A model generated the notes under the pieces. The model was not told the DNA's origin, made no database searches, and saw only the letters and a program-made list of their open reading frames with translations. 10,761 nt of DNA from an uncultured Planctomycetaceae bacterium (GTDB taxonomy: Bacteria > Planctomycetota > Planctomycetia > Pirellulales > Thermoguttaceae): positions 1 through 10,761 of the forward strand of contig CAMZHY010000084.1 of NCBI GenBank assembly GCA_947307005.1, read 5' to 3'. Below are positions 1-6,889 of this stretch, one piece after another (positions within the stretch are counted from its first letter, which is position 1; every line of letters begins with the position of its first letter). The translations under genes were made by a program, and so were the position numbers.

Positions 1-48
1 CCCTATCGGCAGGAAACTTGCACGACGCGCCGCAAGGTCGAACGCTCA

Positions 49-312
49 TTAAGAGCATTGCGGGACGCTTTCCGCGTCGTCCGGCGAGTCCCAAAGGGCG
101 ACGAGCGCCGCAAGCCAGTCTTCCGTTTCTTCGGGAGTCGGAATCGCGCGGGTCGCGGGCGTAAAGCGCTGAGGAATGGGCAGGACGAGGTTCCGATCGC
201 CGACGACTTCGGGAAGCGCGCCGCGATCGGAACAGAGCGCGGGAATCCCGTTCATCCCCGCTTCGACTATCCGAAACGGCGCGATATGAAACGAGGGGCG
301 ACGTAAAAAGCG
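49..312 (-). pseudogene. Glycosyltransferase (GT4-like) C-terminal remnant
   Basis: Only the last third of a glycosyltransferase is present. The frame reads PSFHIAPFRIVEAGMNGIP, then SDRGALPEVVGD, then IPTPEE and a final LWD. This is the nucleotide-sugar-binding half typical of family 4 enzymes: the E of VEA, NGIP, and the GALPEVVGD loop that contacts the donor. The N-terminal acceptor domain is missing. The frame opens right after the TAA (313-315) of the upstream cytochrome gene and ends at tandem stops TAA (49-51) and TGA (46-48). The first ATG (253-255) lies inside the conserved motif, so it is not a plausible native start. The conserved part carries no internal stop, which suggests a fairly recent truncation. 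The usual C-terminal helix after LWD is also absent. Translation could occur only by readthrough or from a fortuitous start. The family call is good; the pseudogene status is inferred. Confidence 0.7.
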
Positions 313-1149
313 TTATTTCTCGTGATGATCCGGCGTTTTATCCGAATGGCATTCCGTACACGTCATTTTGCCAATGATATTGCCCGTATCGCCGCCCTTG
401 TCGTGGCACGCGACGCACGTCGCGGTCGGCTCGGTCGGTTTGAACGTCACGACGGGCGCGACGTCCGCCGCGTTGAGTCCGGCGAGGTTCAGGTTGAGGA
501 GCTCGGCGGTCTTCCGCGCTACGTCGGCGGCTAGACGCGTGCAGCGTTCCGAACGTTCCGGCGACCCGGACTTGACCTGCGCGAGTTCGCACCATTTGCC
601 GCTCGAAATATGGCAGAGAACGGAGTTGGAAATCGTCTTCGGGAACGGCTTGCCGTCGGAGTCGGCGGGCTCGTATTCCGGCAGAAGCGTTCTTTCATAG
701 AAGCGGATAAGATCGGTTGAAATCGCCTTGCGCGTCTTCTCGTTCGAGACAAAAAGATTGATCGCCGCCAGCGCGCCGTTGAGCGCCCCGCAGAGCGATC
801 CGATTCCGTTTCCCCCTGACGCGCCGTAATGGAACATGTGGAACGGGAACGCCCTCATCGTTCGCGCGGCGAGCGGATCGGACTTCTCCAGAGCGGCGGC
901 GACGTGATCGACGATCGATTTGAAGACCGTGTGCATGCAGTGTCCGATATGATAGTCGTCGTACGCCTGGTTCGCGACCGACTGCGGGTCGATCTCGACG
1001 TATTTCCACGCTTCGACGCCGTCGAGCATCGCGGGATCGTCGGGGTTCGGAAGCGCTAACGCGGCGGCGCGGCTGGGATTGGCGGTCAGAAGCGCGCCGG
1101 CTCCGGCGAACGCGGCGCAAAGCGCCTCGCGGCGATTGATTCGAGTCAT
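313..1149 (-). CDS. Exported split-Soret-type di-haem cytochrome c (C_GCAxxG_C_C family)
   Basis: A 278-residue protein. Residues 1-30 form an export signal: NRREAL with a twin arginine at 6-8, a short alanine/leucine-rich stretch, and a likely cleavage site near the alanines at 28-30. Two haem c attachment sites lie at the C-terminus, CVACH (245-249) and CTECH (264-268). The core has C71, GSLCGALNGA around C120, C179, C187 and C203, the cysteine pattern of the C_GCAxxG_C_C family that includes split-Soret cytochrome c of sulfate reducers. Those enzymes carry two haems per subunit and possibly an iron-sulfur cluster. Here the protein is probably a periplasmic electron carrier; its partner is unknown. 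The start is supported by AAGGAA a few bases before the ATG. It has no downstream partner except the glycosyltransferase scrap. The family assignment is firm; the redox role is inferred. Confidence 0.82.
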   Translation of the reverse strand: MTRINRREALCAAFAGAGALLTANPSRAAALALPNPDDPAMLDGVEAWKYVEIDPQSVANQAYDDYHIGHCMHTVFKSIVDHVAAALEKSDPLAARTMRAFPFHMFHYGASGGNGIGSLCGALNGALAAINLFVSNEKTRKAISTDLIRFYERTLLPEYEPADSDGKPFPKTISNSVLCHISSGKWCELAQVKSGSPERSERCTRLAADVARKTAELLNLNLAGLNAADVAPVVTFKPTEPTATCVACHDKGGDTGNIIGKMTCTECHSDKTPDHHEK

Positions 1150-1596
1150 GAGGTTCGTTCCTTAATTGCGGTGGGAAACGCGCGCCGCGTAAGCGCGCAG
1201 GGTTCGGAATCCGCACTTCGTCTTGAAGCGCCGCGCGAATCCGTCGAGGTCGTTCGCTTCATTGTATCTTGAAGATTGGCAAATAAAAGAGCGTTTCGGC
1301 GTCGCAACGGCGCGATTTGAAAATTCGCGAAAATTAGTTTTTATGGGCTTGCAATGACGTTGATTCACGATAACCTTATAACGCGTTGATTAGAAATGTA
1401 ATAATTCCGACAAGCGCCGCTTATCGGAGGAGCGCGCTTCCCCCGCGGGCTTTGGCAATTCGTCGGGGTAAAAAAAACGGCGCGGCGACGTTCCTTTCCG
1501 TCAAAACGTTCGGGAACGTCGTTTTTTCGTCTTGTCAGTTCGCGCTCGTCTTAGCCTTTTACGTTCCACGCTGTAAAGATTACAAGGGCGTTATTC
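1150..1596. other. Divergent intergenic spacer
   Basis: This spacer of 447 bases separates the - strand cytochrome gene from the + strand LysR gene. It is more AT-rich in the middle (about 1260-1400). I see no convincing protein or tRNA. A TACAAT box on the - strand (1261-1266 as ATTGTA) could be a -10 element for the cytochrome gene, but no good -35 accompanies it. A GC-rich small hairpin (GCGCGC either side of about 1180-1198) lies in the cytochrome leader. The notable element is the hairpin at 1485-1527, listed separately. As LysR-type proteins often bind between divergent genes, an operator here is possible, but no clear T-N11-A dyad stands out. Confidence 0.5.
1485..1527 (+). terminator. 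Terminator-like hairpin in the LysR leader
   Basis: GCGACGTTCC (1485-1494) pairs with GGAACGTCGT (1513-1522), nine Watson-Crick pairs plus one G-U, around an 18-base loop. Six T residues follow (1522-1527). It stands 70 bases before the LysR start. No + strand gene precedes it, so it is either a leader attenuator or the terminator of something lost. The opposite strand has eight T residues a short distance beyond the stem (complement of 1470-1477), so it might act in both directions. Confidence 0.5.
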
Positions 1597-2523
1597 ATGA
1601 ATATCGAATCCTTTAGAATATTTTGCGACGTCGTCTATTACCAGAGTTTCTCGCGAGGCGCGAAGGCGAACAACATCAGCCAGTCTGCGGCGACTCAGTC
1701 GATTCACCGACTTGAGAAGCAGCTCGGCGCCAAGCTCGTCGACCGTTCCCACCGTCCCTTTATGCTTACGCCGGAAGGCAAAATCTGCTACCAAGGATTT
1801 CGCGAGATTCTCGAAACGTACGACGGAGTCGTCTCGCGCGTCCAGACGAACGCGATCGGCGACTCCGGCGTCATCCGCGTCGCCGCGATTTACTCCGTCG
1901 GGCTTCACGACATGAGTAGGAGCATGCGCGAGTTCATGAAGAGGCGCCCGCAGCAGAAGATTCGCCTTGAGTTCCTGCACCCGGAGAAGGTCGTTCAGGC
2001 GGTTCAGGCGTCGGAAGTGGACATGGGCGTCATCTCCTACCCGACGGCGACCCCGGAAATTAACGTGACGCCCCTCCGCGCGGAGGAAATGGTCGTCGTC
2101 ACGCCCCCCGACCATCCCCTCGCCAGAGAGCGAGAACTTACGATCGAAAAACTCTCGGGACTCGATTTCGTCGCGTTCGACCGCGACCTGCCGATCCGTC
2201 GCGAGGTCGACAAGGCGTTCCGTCAGAACGGCGTCCGCGTCAACGTCGTCACGGAATTCGACAACATTGAAACGATCAAGCAGGCGATCCAAGTCGGGAT
2301 CGGCGTGAGCATCCTCCCGTTGCCGACGGTCGAAGCCGACGTCGAGCGCGACCTTCTCGCCGCGATTCCGCTCGTCTCGCCGCAGCTGACCCGTCCGATC
2401 GGCGTCATTTACAAGCGGCGCAAGGTCTTCTCCGCCTCCGCGACCGAATTCATCGAGGCCCTCGGAGGTCGACTCCATTCGTTCCCCGAAAACGAAACGC
2501 CTGAGACTAACGGCGCGGAATAA
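1597..2523 (+). CDS. LysR-family transcriptional regulator
   Basis: A 308-residue protein of normal LysR length. The N-terminal winged helix-turn-helix (about 1-60) reads FRIFCDVVYYQSFSRGA, then ISQSAATQSIHRLEKQLG and LVDR, ending in LTPEGK, the classic LysR signature. The linker helix runs to about residue 88. The effector-binding periplasmic-protein-like domain spans roughly 90-290, including DMGVISYP (142-149), EEMVVVTPPDHPLA (163-176) and the late GIGVSILP (234-241). The start is set by AAGGG (1584-1588) eight bases before the ATG. dapB follows after 50 bases on the same strand, suggesting co-transcription. By the family's habits it may control dapB, itself, or the divergent cytochrome gene; the ligand cannot be read from sequence. 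The family call is certain, the target is inference. Confidence 0.93.
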   Translation: MNIESFRIFCDVVYYQSFSRGAKANNISQSAATQSIHRLEKQLGAKLVDRSHRPFMLTPEGKICYQGFREILETYDGVVSRVQTNAIGDSGVIRVAAIYSVGLHDMSRSMREFMKRRPQQKIRLEFLHPEKVVQAVQASEVDMGVISYPTATPEINVTPLRAEEMVVVTPPDHPLARERELTIEKLSGLDFVAFDRDLPIRREVDKAFRQNGVRVNVVTEFDNIETIKQAIQVGIGVSILPLPTVEADVERDLLAAIPLVSPQLTRPIGVIYKRRKVFSASATEFIEALGGRLHSFPENETPETNGAE

Positions 2524-2573
2524 CTCCAAAACGACGTAAAACGTTAAACCTGTTTTAAGGACGACGAAAACAA

Positions 2574-3368
2574 ATGATTAAGATCGCATTTTCCGGAGCG
2601 GCGGGCAAGATGGGAAAACGGCTCGTCGCGCTCGCGTCGGCGGACGCCGAGCTGCAAACTGTCGCCGCGATTGACGCGGCGGAATCCCCGGCGTTCGGCC
2701 AAGACGCGGGCGAAATCGCCGGCGTCGGCAAGATCGGGGTTCCCGTGACCGCCGCGCTCCCCGAGGACGCGACGCCCGACGTTCTCGTCGATTTCTCGTC
2801 GCCGCTCGCGTTCGAGTCGCTCCTCGCGCTGTGTCTTGACCGCAAGATTCCTCTCGTCTACGCGACGACCGGTCTTAGCGACGCTCAGATCGCGCGCCTC
2901 GAAGACGCCGCGAAGACGATCCCCGTCCTGCGTTCGCCGAGCATGAGTCCCGCCGTCAATCTGACGATGAAGCTCGCGCAAATCGCCGCGCGCGCGTTGA
3001 AAGACTCCGACGTCGACGTCGAGATTATCGAGCGTCATCACCGCTATAAGGTCGACGCGCCGAGCGGCACCGCGCTTAAATTCGGCGCGATCATCGCCAA
3101 GGAGATGGGAATCGACCAGTTCCGCAACGGTCGCGAAGGAAAAGTCGGCGCCAGACCCCACAATGAAATCGCATATCACGCGGTGCGCGCCGGGGACGAT
3201 CCGGGCCGTCACACGATTATTTTCGGCGCGCTCGGCGAAACGCTTGAACTTCAAGTTCGATCGTCGAACCGCGACGCCTACGCGCTCGGCGCTTTGGAAG
3301 CCGCCAAGTTCCTCGTCCGCCAACAACCGGGTCGCGTCTACGACATGAACGACGTTCTGAATCTCTGA
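2574..3368 (+). CDS. dapB: 4-hydroxy-tetrahydrodipicolinate reductase
   Basis: A 264-residue cytoplasmic NAD(P)H-dependent reductase of the diaminopimelate/lysine pathway. It converts 4-hydroxy-tetrahydrodipicolinate to tetrahydrodipicolinate, giving the peptidoglycan and lysine precursor. The dinucleotide-binding loop GAAGKMG lies at 8-14, VDFSSP at 72-77, and ATTGL at 97-101. SPSMSPAVN (121-129) precedes the active-site block ERHHRYKVDAPSGTA (153-167), with the catalytic His pair 155-156, Lys159 and the substrate-binding GT (165-166). The C-terminal RAGDDPGRHTIIF (205-217) completes the fold. Length matches the family. An AAGGA lies 12 bases before the ATG, the same spacing as at accC. It forms a likely unit with the upstream LysR gene and is followed by hairpins at 3396-3429 and 3467-3500. 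Confidence 0.97.
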   Translation: MIKIAFSGAAGKMGKRLVALASADAELQTVAAIDAAESPAFGQDAGEIAGVGKIGVPVTAALPEDATPDVLVDFSSPLAFESLLALCLDRKIPLVYATTGLSDAQIARLEDAAKTIPVLRSPSMSPAVNLTMKLAQIAARALKDSDVDVEIIERHHRYKVDAPSGTALKFGAIIAKEMGIDQFRNGREGKVGARPHNEIAYHAVRAGDDPGRHTIIFGALGETLELQVRSSNRDAYALGALEAAKFLVRQQPGRVYDMNDVLNL

Positions 3369-3395
3369 TCGACAACGCGTTCGTTCCCGACGGTC

Positions 3396-3429
3396 GGTCG
3401 CCCCAACGTCCCGTTGCGTCGGGGCGACC
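3396..3429 (+). terminator. Hairpin after dapB
   Basis: GGTCGCCCC (3396-3404) pairs perfectly with GGGGCGACC (3421-3429), nine base pairs. The loop can form an inner AACG/CGTT helix. There is no immediate T-run; TTTT comes only at 3442-3445. It is a likely but not canonical end of the LysR-dapB transcript. Confidence 0.6.
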
Positions 3430-3466
3430 CTCATGAGAAAGTTTTATAGTTTTCGCAATGGCATGA

Positions 3467-3512
3467 CGTTTCCTCTGTTCTTCCCAAAACAGAGGAAACG
3501 CAGTATATTTTT
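3467..3512 (+). terminator. Perfect 13-bp hairpin before the AlbA-type gene
   Basis: CGTTTCCTCTGTT (3467-3479) and AACAGAGGAAACG (3488-3500) form a perfect 13-bp stem with an 8-base loop, followed by a T-rich stretch (TATTTTTATT, within about 3504-3514). It may be a second terminator after dapB. It also lies where the base composition changes, so it could mark the edge of an acquired segment. Confidence 0.5.
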
Positions 3513-3533
3513 ATTCCGCCACGTTTGATAGAG

Positions 3534-3539
3534 TATAAA
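3534..3539 (+). promoter_or_regulatory. Candidate -10 box for the AlbA-type gene
   Basis: TATAAA sits 19 bases before the start codon at 3559, downstream of two hairpins that should insulate it from dapB. The matching -35 region (about 3511-3516, TTATTC) is poor, so this is a weak call. Confidence 0.3.
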
Positions 3540-3558
3540 GAATCGGGGAGTCTGCCAA

Positions 3559-4938
3559 ATGCTGCGCGAAGATGAACACAGGGAATTTAAAAAAACGACC
3601 GGAGAACTGAATGAAGCCATGGTCTCAGTCTCCGCCATGCTGAACAAGCATAAGCGAGGAAAAGTGTATTTTGGTCTTAGGAACGACGGCGTCCCCAACC
3701 CATTCACAATCACAGATTCCACTCTTCGCGACGTCTCTCGGAAAGTATACGAATCAATAAAGCCGCAACTGATACCTGTAGTCGAGATTGAAGAAATCGA
3801 AGGAGTCGAGGTCATTACTCTCACATTTTCCGGAGAAGACGTCCCATACTCGGCTTTCGGAAAATACTACATACGCATTGCCGATGAAGACCGAGAACTG
3901 TCTCCTTCCGAACTTCGCAAGATCATGATCGGTCGAGAATATGAAGAAAACTGGGAGAATAAACCTGCGGGCCAGACGATTGACGATGCGGATGAAGATA
4001 CGATAAAGGCTTTTTACAGTTCCGCCACGTCCTGCGGCAGATTGCCGGAGGTCGAATACGATAAACGGAAGATACTTGATCAACTCGGCGTCCTGAATGG
4101 AAATCATCTGACGAACGCCGGCGTTTGTCTATTCTCGTCCAGAAGACCCATTACCTTGAAAACGGCTGTTTTCGCTACTAACCACAAGGAAACATTTTTA
4201 GATTTAGATCGGACGGAAGGGAATATATTTGAGCTGATCGACGCGGCGGTCGCCTATATTGTTAAAAACATCCGCTGGCGCGTCGAAATGAGCGAAGACG
4301 GAATCCACCGAAAAGAGACGCCCGAAGTCCCGATCGACGCCATAAGAGAAGCAGTAATAAACAGTTTCGCACACGCGAGGTACGACCTCCCCGTCAAGCA
4401 TGAGATCGATATATTCTCAAACCGTATTTCCATCTGCAACCCCGGTTCCTTTGCCAATGAATTTGAACCGATAGACTTTTATACCAGAGATATCCGTTCT
4501 TACCTGAGAAACGAAGCGATTGCAAAAACGCTCTACCTCTGTAAAGACGTCGAGACATTTGGATCCGGGATCAAAAAGATTTATACGCTTTGTAATAAAG
4601 CGGGCGTCGACGTATCGTACATCAATGAAGAGACGGCCTTTACTCTTGAATTCTCAAGGAAAGATCGGAATATATCGTCAGAGAGCGACGAGATAAATGG
4701 CGGAATAAATGGCGAGATAAATGGCGAGATAAATGGCGAGATAAATGGCGAGACGTCCAAAGCGGAATTGTCGCTGCTTTCTTTGCTGAAACAATCGCCG
4801 TCCATGACAAACGCGGAACTCGCGGCGACGTCTGGAAAGTCGGAAAGGACCGTTTCCCGGTTGCTCGCCGAACTGAAAAACAAGAAGCTTATACGGCGAG
4901 TCGGCTCAAATAAAACAGGCTATTGGAAAACGCTCTAA
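3559..4938 (+). CDS. AlbA_2 / GHKL-ATPase-like / winged-helix putative regulator
   Basis: A 459-residue protein. The N-terminal AlbA_2 (Schlafen-like) domain spans about 1-125, with REFKKT (8-13), GKVYFGLRNDG (34-44) and YYIRIADEDRELS (103-115). The middle region (about 200-365) resembles the histidine-kinase-type ATPase domain of such proteins: REAVINSFAHARYD (263-276) as the N-box analogue, ISICNPG (290-296), and FGSGIKKIY (334-342). A low-complexity linker of five EING-like units (378-397) then leads to a C-terminal winged helix (about 400-459, with TNAELAATSGKSERTVSRLLAELK). Such proteins are usually annotated as putative transcriptional regulators or ATP-binding proteins; the substrate and target are unknown. 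GGGGAG stands eight bases before the ATG. Codon use is more AT-rich than in dapB or prfA, suggesting later acquisition. It stands alone between two housekeeping genes. Confidence 0.85.
   Translation: MLREDEHREFKKTTGELNEAMVSVSAMLNKHKRGKVYFGLRNDGVPNPFTITDSTLRDVSRKVYESIKPQLIPVVEIEEIEGVEVITLTFSGEDVPYSAFGKYYIRIADEDRELSPSELRKIMIGREYEENWENKPAGQTIDDADEDTIKAFYSSATSCGRLPEVEYDKRKILDQLGVLNGNHLTNAGVCLFSSRRPITLKTAVFATNHKETFLDLDRTEGNIFELIDAAVAYIVKNIRWRVEMSEDGIHRKETPEVPIDAIREAVINSFAHARYDLPVKHEIDIFSNRISICNPGSFANEFEPIDFYTRDIRSYLRNEAIAKTLYLCKDVETFGSGIKKIYTLCNKAGVDVSYINEETAFTLEFSRKDRNISSESDEINGGINGEINGEINGEINGETSKAELSLLSLLKQSPSMTNAELAATSGKSERTVSRLLAELKNKKLIRRVGSNKTGYWKTL
4690..4749 (+). repeat. 12-bp in-frame tandem repeat, five units
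   Basis: The unit GAGATAAATGGC occurs five times back to back; the second copy differs by starting GGA. Because the unit is four codons (E-I-N-G), gain or loss of copies changes linker length without breaking the frame. It joins the ATPase-like part to the winged helix of the host protein. Confidence 0.97.
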
Positions 4939-4960
4939 AGGCGCGGATACGATGAATCCG

Positions 4961-4976
4961 AAACCGCCTCGGTTTT
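4961..4976 (+). terminator. Short terminator after the AlbA-type gene
   Basis: AAACCG and CGGTTT form a six-base-pair stem with a three-base loop, and the right arm runs into TTTTT. A weaker CGGAT/ATCCG stem precedes it. It is small but well placed, just downstream of the stop at 4938. Confidence 0.5.
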
Positions 4977-5068
4977 TCCGCTGAGCGGCGCCGCTGACAT
5001 CGAATAATGTTCGAACGTTTTTATGGGATTCTCTCGACCCGCCCCCTCCCGTAAATCGAAGGACGCCG

Positions 5069-5074
5069 TATAAT
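5069..5074 (+). promoter_or_regulatory. -10 box for rpmE
   Basis: A perfect TATAAT. No convincing -35 lies 16-18 bases upstream, in a C-rich tract. If used, transcription would begin near 5081 and give a leader of about 170 bases before rpmE. Confidence 0.5.
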
Positions 5075-5151
5075 ACTTGCGAACGGTTGTCTGAAAGGCG
5101 CGACGACGCGTCGTTCGACAGTTCCGCGTTGGCTAGACGTATTCGCCGCCG

Positions 5152-5204
5152 TTTTCCCCCTCGCGCGCCGCGCGGCGTGGAAAAGAGGGGTCCGAGTTTC
5201 GGAC
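5152..5204 (+). promoter_or_regulatory. Structured rpmE leader, two hairpins
   Basis: TTTTCC (5152-5157) can pair with GGAAAA (5179-5184), enclosing CGCC-GCGC-GGCG (5166-5177). Alternatively CCCCTC (5157-5162) can pair with GAGGGG (5185-5190); the two outer pairings exclude each other. A second hairpin GTCCGA-GTT-TCGGAC (5190-5204) follows. In E. coli L31 synthesis is autoregulated through its leader; a similar role here is a guess. Confidence 0.35.
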
Positions 5205-5253
5205 GGAAAATCGGGCGGTCTAACGTCGCTACTTTGATTTTGGAGTCGTTACG

Positions 5254-5484
5254 ATGAAAGAAAACATCCATCCCAAGTACATGGAGACGAAGGTCACCTG
5301 CGGTTGCGGCAACACCTTCGTAACCCGCAGCACGAAGCCCGAGCTTCGCGTTGATATCTGCAACGCGTGCCATCCGTTCTATACGGGGCGCGTCAAGTTC
5401 GTCGACACGGCGGGGCGTATCGAAAAGTTCAAGCGCCGATACTCCGCGTTCTATCAGAAGAAAGACGAACAGAAGGACGCCTGA
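5254..5484 (+). CDS. rpmE: 50S ribosomal protein L31 (zinc-binding type)
   Basis: A 76-residue ribosomal protein of the large subunit, placed at the bridge between subunits. It begins MKENIHP, like typical L31. It keeps the zinc-binding cysteines C16 and C18 (CGC) and C36 and C39 (CNAC), so it is the C+ form. The segment HPFYTG (40-45) followed by the basic RIEKFKRRY (55-63) is characteristic, and the C-terminus is short and charged. GGAG lies about eight bases before the ATG. It has its own leader and a strong terminator at 5550-5591, so it is probably transcribed apart from prfA even though the genes are adjacent. Confidence 0.97.
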   Translation: MKENIHPKYMETKVTCGCGNTFVTRSTKPELRVDICNACHPFYTGRVKFVDTAGRIEKFKRRYSAFYQKKDEQKDA

Positions 5485-5549
5485 TCCTAAACGGAGCGGC
5501 TCTTCGCCGTTTGCGCGTAACGCGCGCGATCTCCTCGGTCGATCAAAAG

Positions 5550-5591
5550 GACGCAAGATTGTCGAGATATCGGCGCTCTTGCGTCTTTTTT
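5550..5591 (+). terminator. Intrinsic terminator between rpmE and prfA
   Basis: GACGCAAGA (5550-5558) pairs with TCTTGCGTC (5577-5585), nine perfect base pairs, followed by six T residues (5586-5591). The A-run just before the left arm could extend the stem. Confidence 0.85.
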
Positions 5592-5739
5592 CTTTGAATC
5601 GCCCGTCCGTCGCGACCCCAACGTCGAAACGCGGCGCGCTTTAAAAAAGCTTTTTGGAACCGTTGCGAGGACGCCGACGTCCCGCAGTTTATTGAACTTT
5701 TACGGAGCGTCCCGTCAAGGCGTTCCTCTCCAAGCGTCC

Positions 5740-6813
5740 ATGCGAAAATTATTAGACAATAAGCTCGCCCGATTCGAAGAACTCGAGCGTCAGATGAACG
5801 ATCCGGACGTCCTCGCCGATTCGGAAAGGCTCGCCGCCGTCGCGCGGGAACACGGTTCGCTCGCGAAACTCTGTGGGAAATATCGCCGTTTTAAGACGCT
5901 CAACGAAGAAATCAGAGCCGCCAAAGAATATATCGCGGGAAGCGATCCCGAACTGCGCGAACTTGCGCTCGCGGAAGAACCGGAACTCATGGCGGAACGC
6001 GAGGGAATCTGGGAAGAGCTGCTCGACATGACGATCGGCGGCGAGGACGCCAACCGTTCGCGCTGCATCATGGAAATCCACGCCGGAACGGGGGGCGACG
6101 AGGCGTCCCTCTTCGCGCGCGACCTTTACGGCATGTACCGGAAATACTGCGAGTCGAAGAACTGGAAGCTCGAGACGATGTCGATGAGCGAGACGGAAGT
6201 CGGCGGCTTCAAGGAAATCGTCTTCGGCGTCGACGGCGAAGGGTGTTACCGCGAGCTCCAGTTTGAAAGCGGCGGACACCGCGTCCAGCGCGTCCCCAAG
6301 ACGGAAGCGCAGGGGCGCATCCACACCTCCGCCGCGTCCGTCGCCGTCCTCGCGGAACCGGAAGAGGTCGAGATCGATCTCAAGCCCGAAGACTACGAAA
6401 TCGATCGATTCTGCGCAAGCGGCCCCGGCGGTCAGCACGTCAACAAGACGTCCTCCGCGATTCGACTCACGCACAAAGAGACCGGACTCGTCGTCAGCTG
6501 TCAGGATGAAAGAAGCCAGCACAAAAACCTCGCCAAAGCGCTGCGCGTTCTGCGTTCGCGTCTCTACGATTTGAAGCGGAGTCAAGAGGATTCGAAGCGT
6601 TTGCAAGAGCGCAAGAGCAAACTCGGAAGCGGCGACCGAAGCGACCGAATCCGCACCTATAATTTTCCCGAAAACAGAGTCACCGATCATAGAATCGGCT
6701 TGACGCTTTACAAATTAGACGCTATCCTTGCCGGCGACCTCTCGCCTGTCGTCGACGCCCTGTTGGAATACGAGCGTCAGGAGCTGCGAAGCTCTTTCGG
6801 TACGATTGAGTAA
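5740..6813 (+). CDS. prfA: Peptide chain release factor 1
   Basis: A 357-residue RF1, which recognises UAA and UAG and triggers peptide release on the ribosome. The tripeptide anticodon motif is P-K-T (residues 186-188, within RVPKTEAQGRIHTSA), the PxT form of RF1 rather than the SPF of RF2. The catalytic GGQ lies at 230-232 in SGPGGQHVNKT. CQDERSQHKN and GSGDRSDRIRTYNFP follow as in the family. I start at ATG 5740 (MRKLLDN), which gives the usual length. A TTG at 5692 would add 16 residues unlike the family. No good Shine-Dalgarno precedes 5740, so the start is slightly uncertain. prmC follows 76 bases later; its product methylates the glutamine of GGQ. Confidence 0.96.
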   Translation: MRKLLDNKLARFEELERQMNDPDVLADSERLAAVAREHGSLAKLCGKYRRFKTLNEEIRAAKEYIAGSDPELRELALAEEPELMAEREGIWEELLDMTIGGEDANRSRCIMEIHAGTGGDEASLFARDLYGMYRKYCESKNWKLETMSMSETEVGGFKEIVFGVDGEGCYRELQFESGGHRVQRVPKTEAQGRIHTSAASVAVLAEPEEVEIDLKPEDYEIDRFCASGPGGQHVNKTSSAIRLTHKETGLVVSCQDERSQHKNLAKALRVLRSRLYDLKRSQEDSKRLQERKSKLGSGDRSDRIRTYNFPENRVTDHRIGLTLYKLDAILAGDLSPVVDALLEYERQELRSSFGTIE

Positions 6814-6889
6814 CGTCCTAAACGACGGGCGAGCGACGGTTTGCCGCAATATCCTGACGACGGACGCCGCGAGCGTCGAACGAACTATT

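Larger units (their letters stand above)
4939..5253. other. Intergenic region before rpmE
   Basis: No protein is evident in these 315 bases. From left to right it holds a small hairpin terminator (4961-4976), a GCGGCGCCGC palindrome, a perfect -10 box (5069-5074), a 12-base palindrome ACGACGCGTCGT (5103-5114) and two leader hairpins (5152-5184, 5190-5204). It appears to be a purely regulatory stretch. Confidence 0.6.

Noticed and set aside
1386..1616. A 76-codon + strand frame before and into the LysR gene
   Set aside because: It overlaps the LysR start in another frame, spans the terminator-like hairpin, and shows no family features or ribosome-binding site.
1591..2529. A 312-codon - strand frame opposite LysR
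   Set aside because: It is an antisense shadow rich in R, D and V caused by codon bias. The LysR protein on the + strand is unmistakable.
4690..4749. CRISPR-like array
   Set aside because: The units are contiguous 12-mers without spacers and lie in frame within a coding sequence.
5692..5739. TTG start adding 16 residues to RF1
   Set aside because: The extra residues do not resemble RF1 N-termini, and the length from ATG 5740 fits the family.
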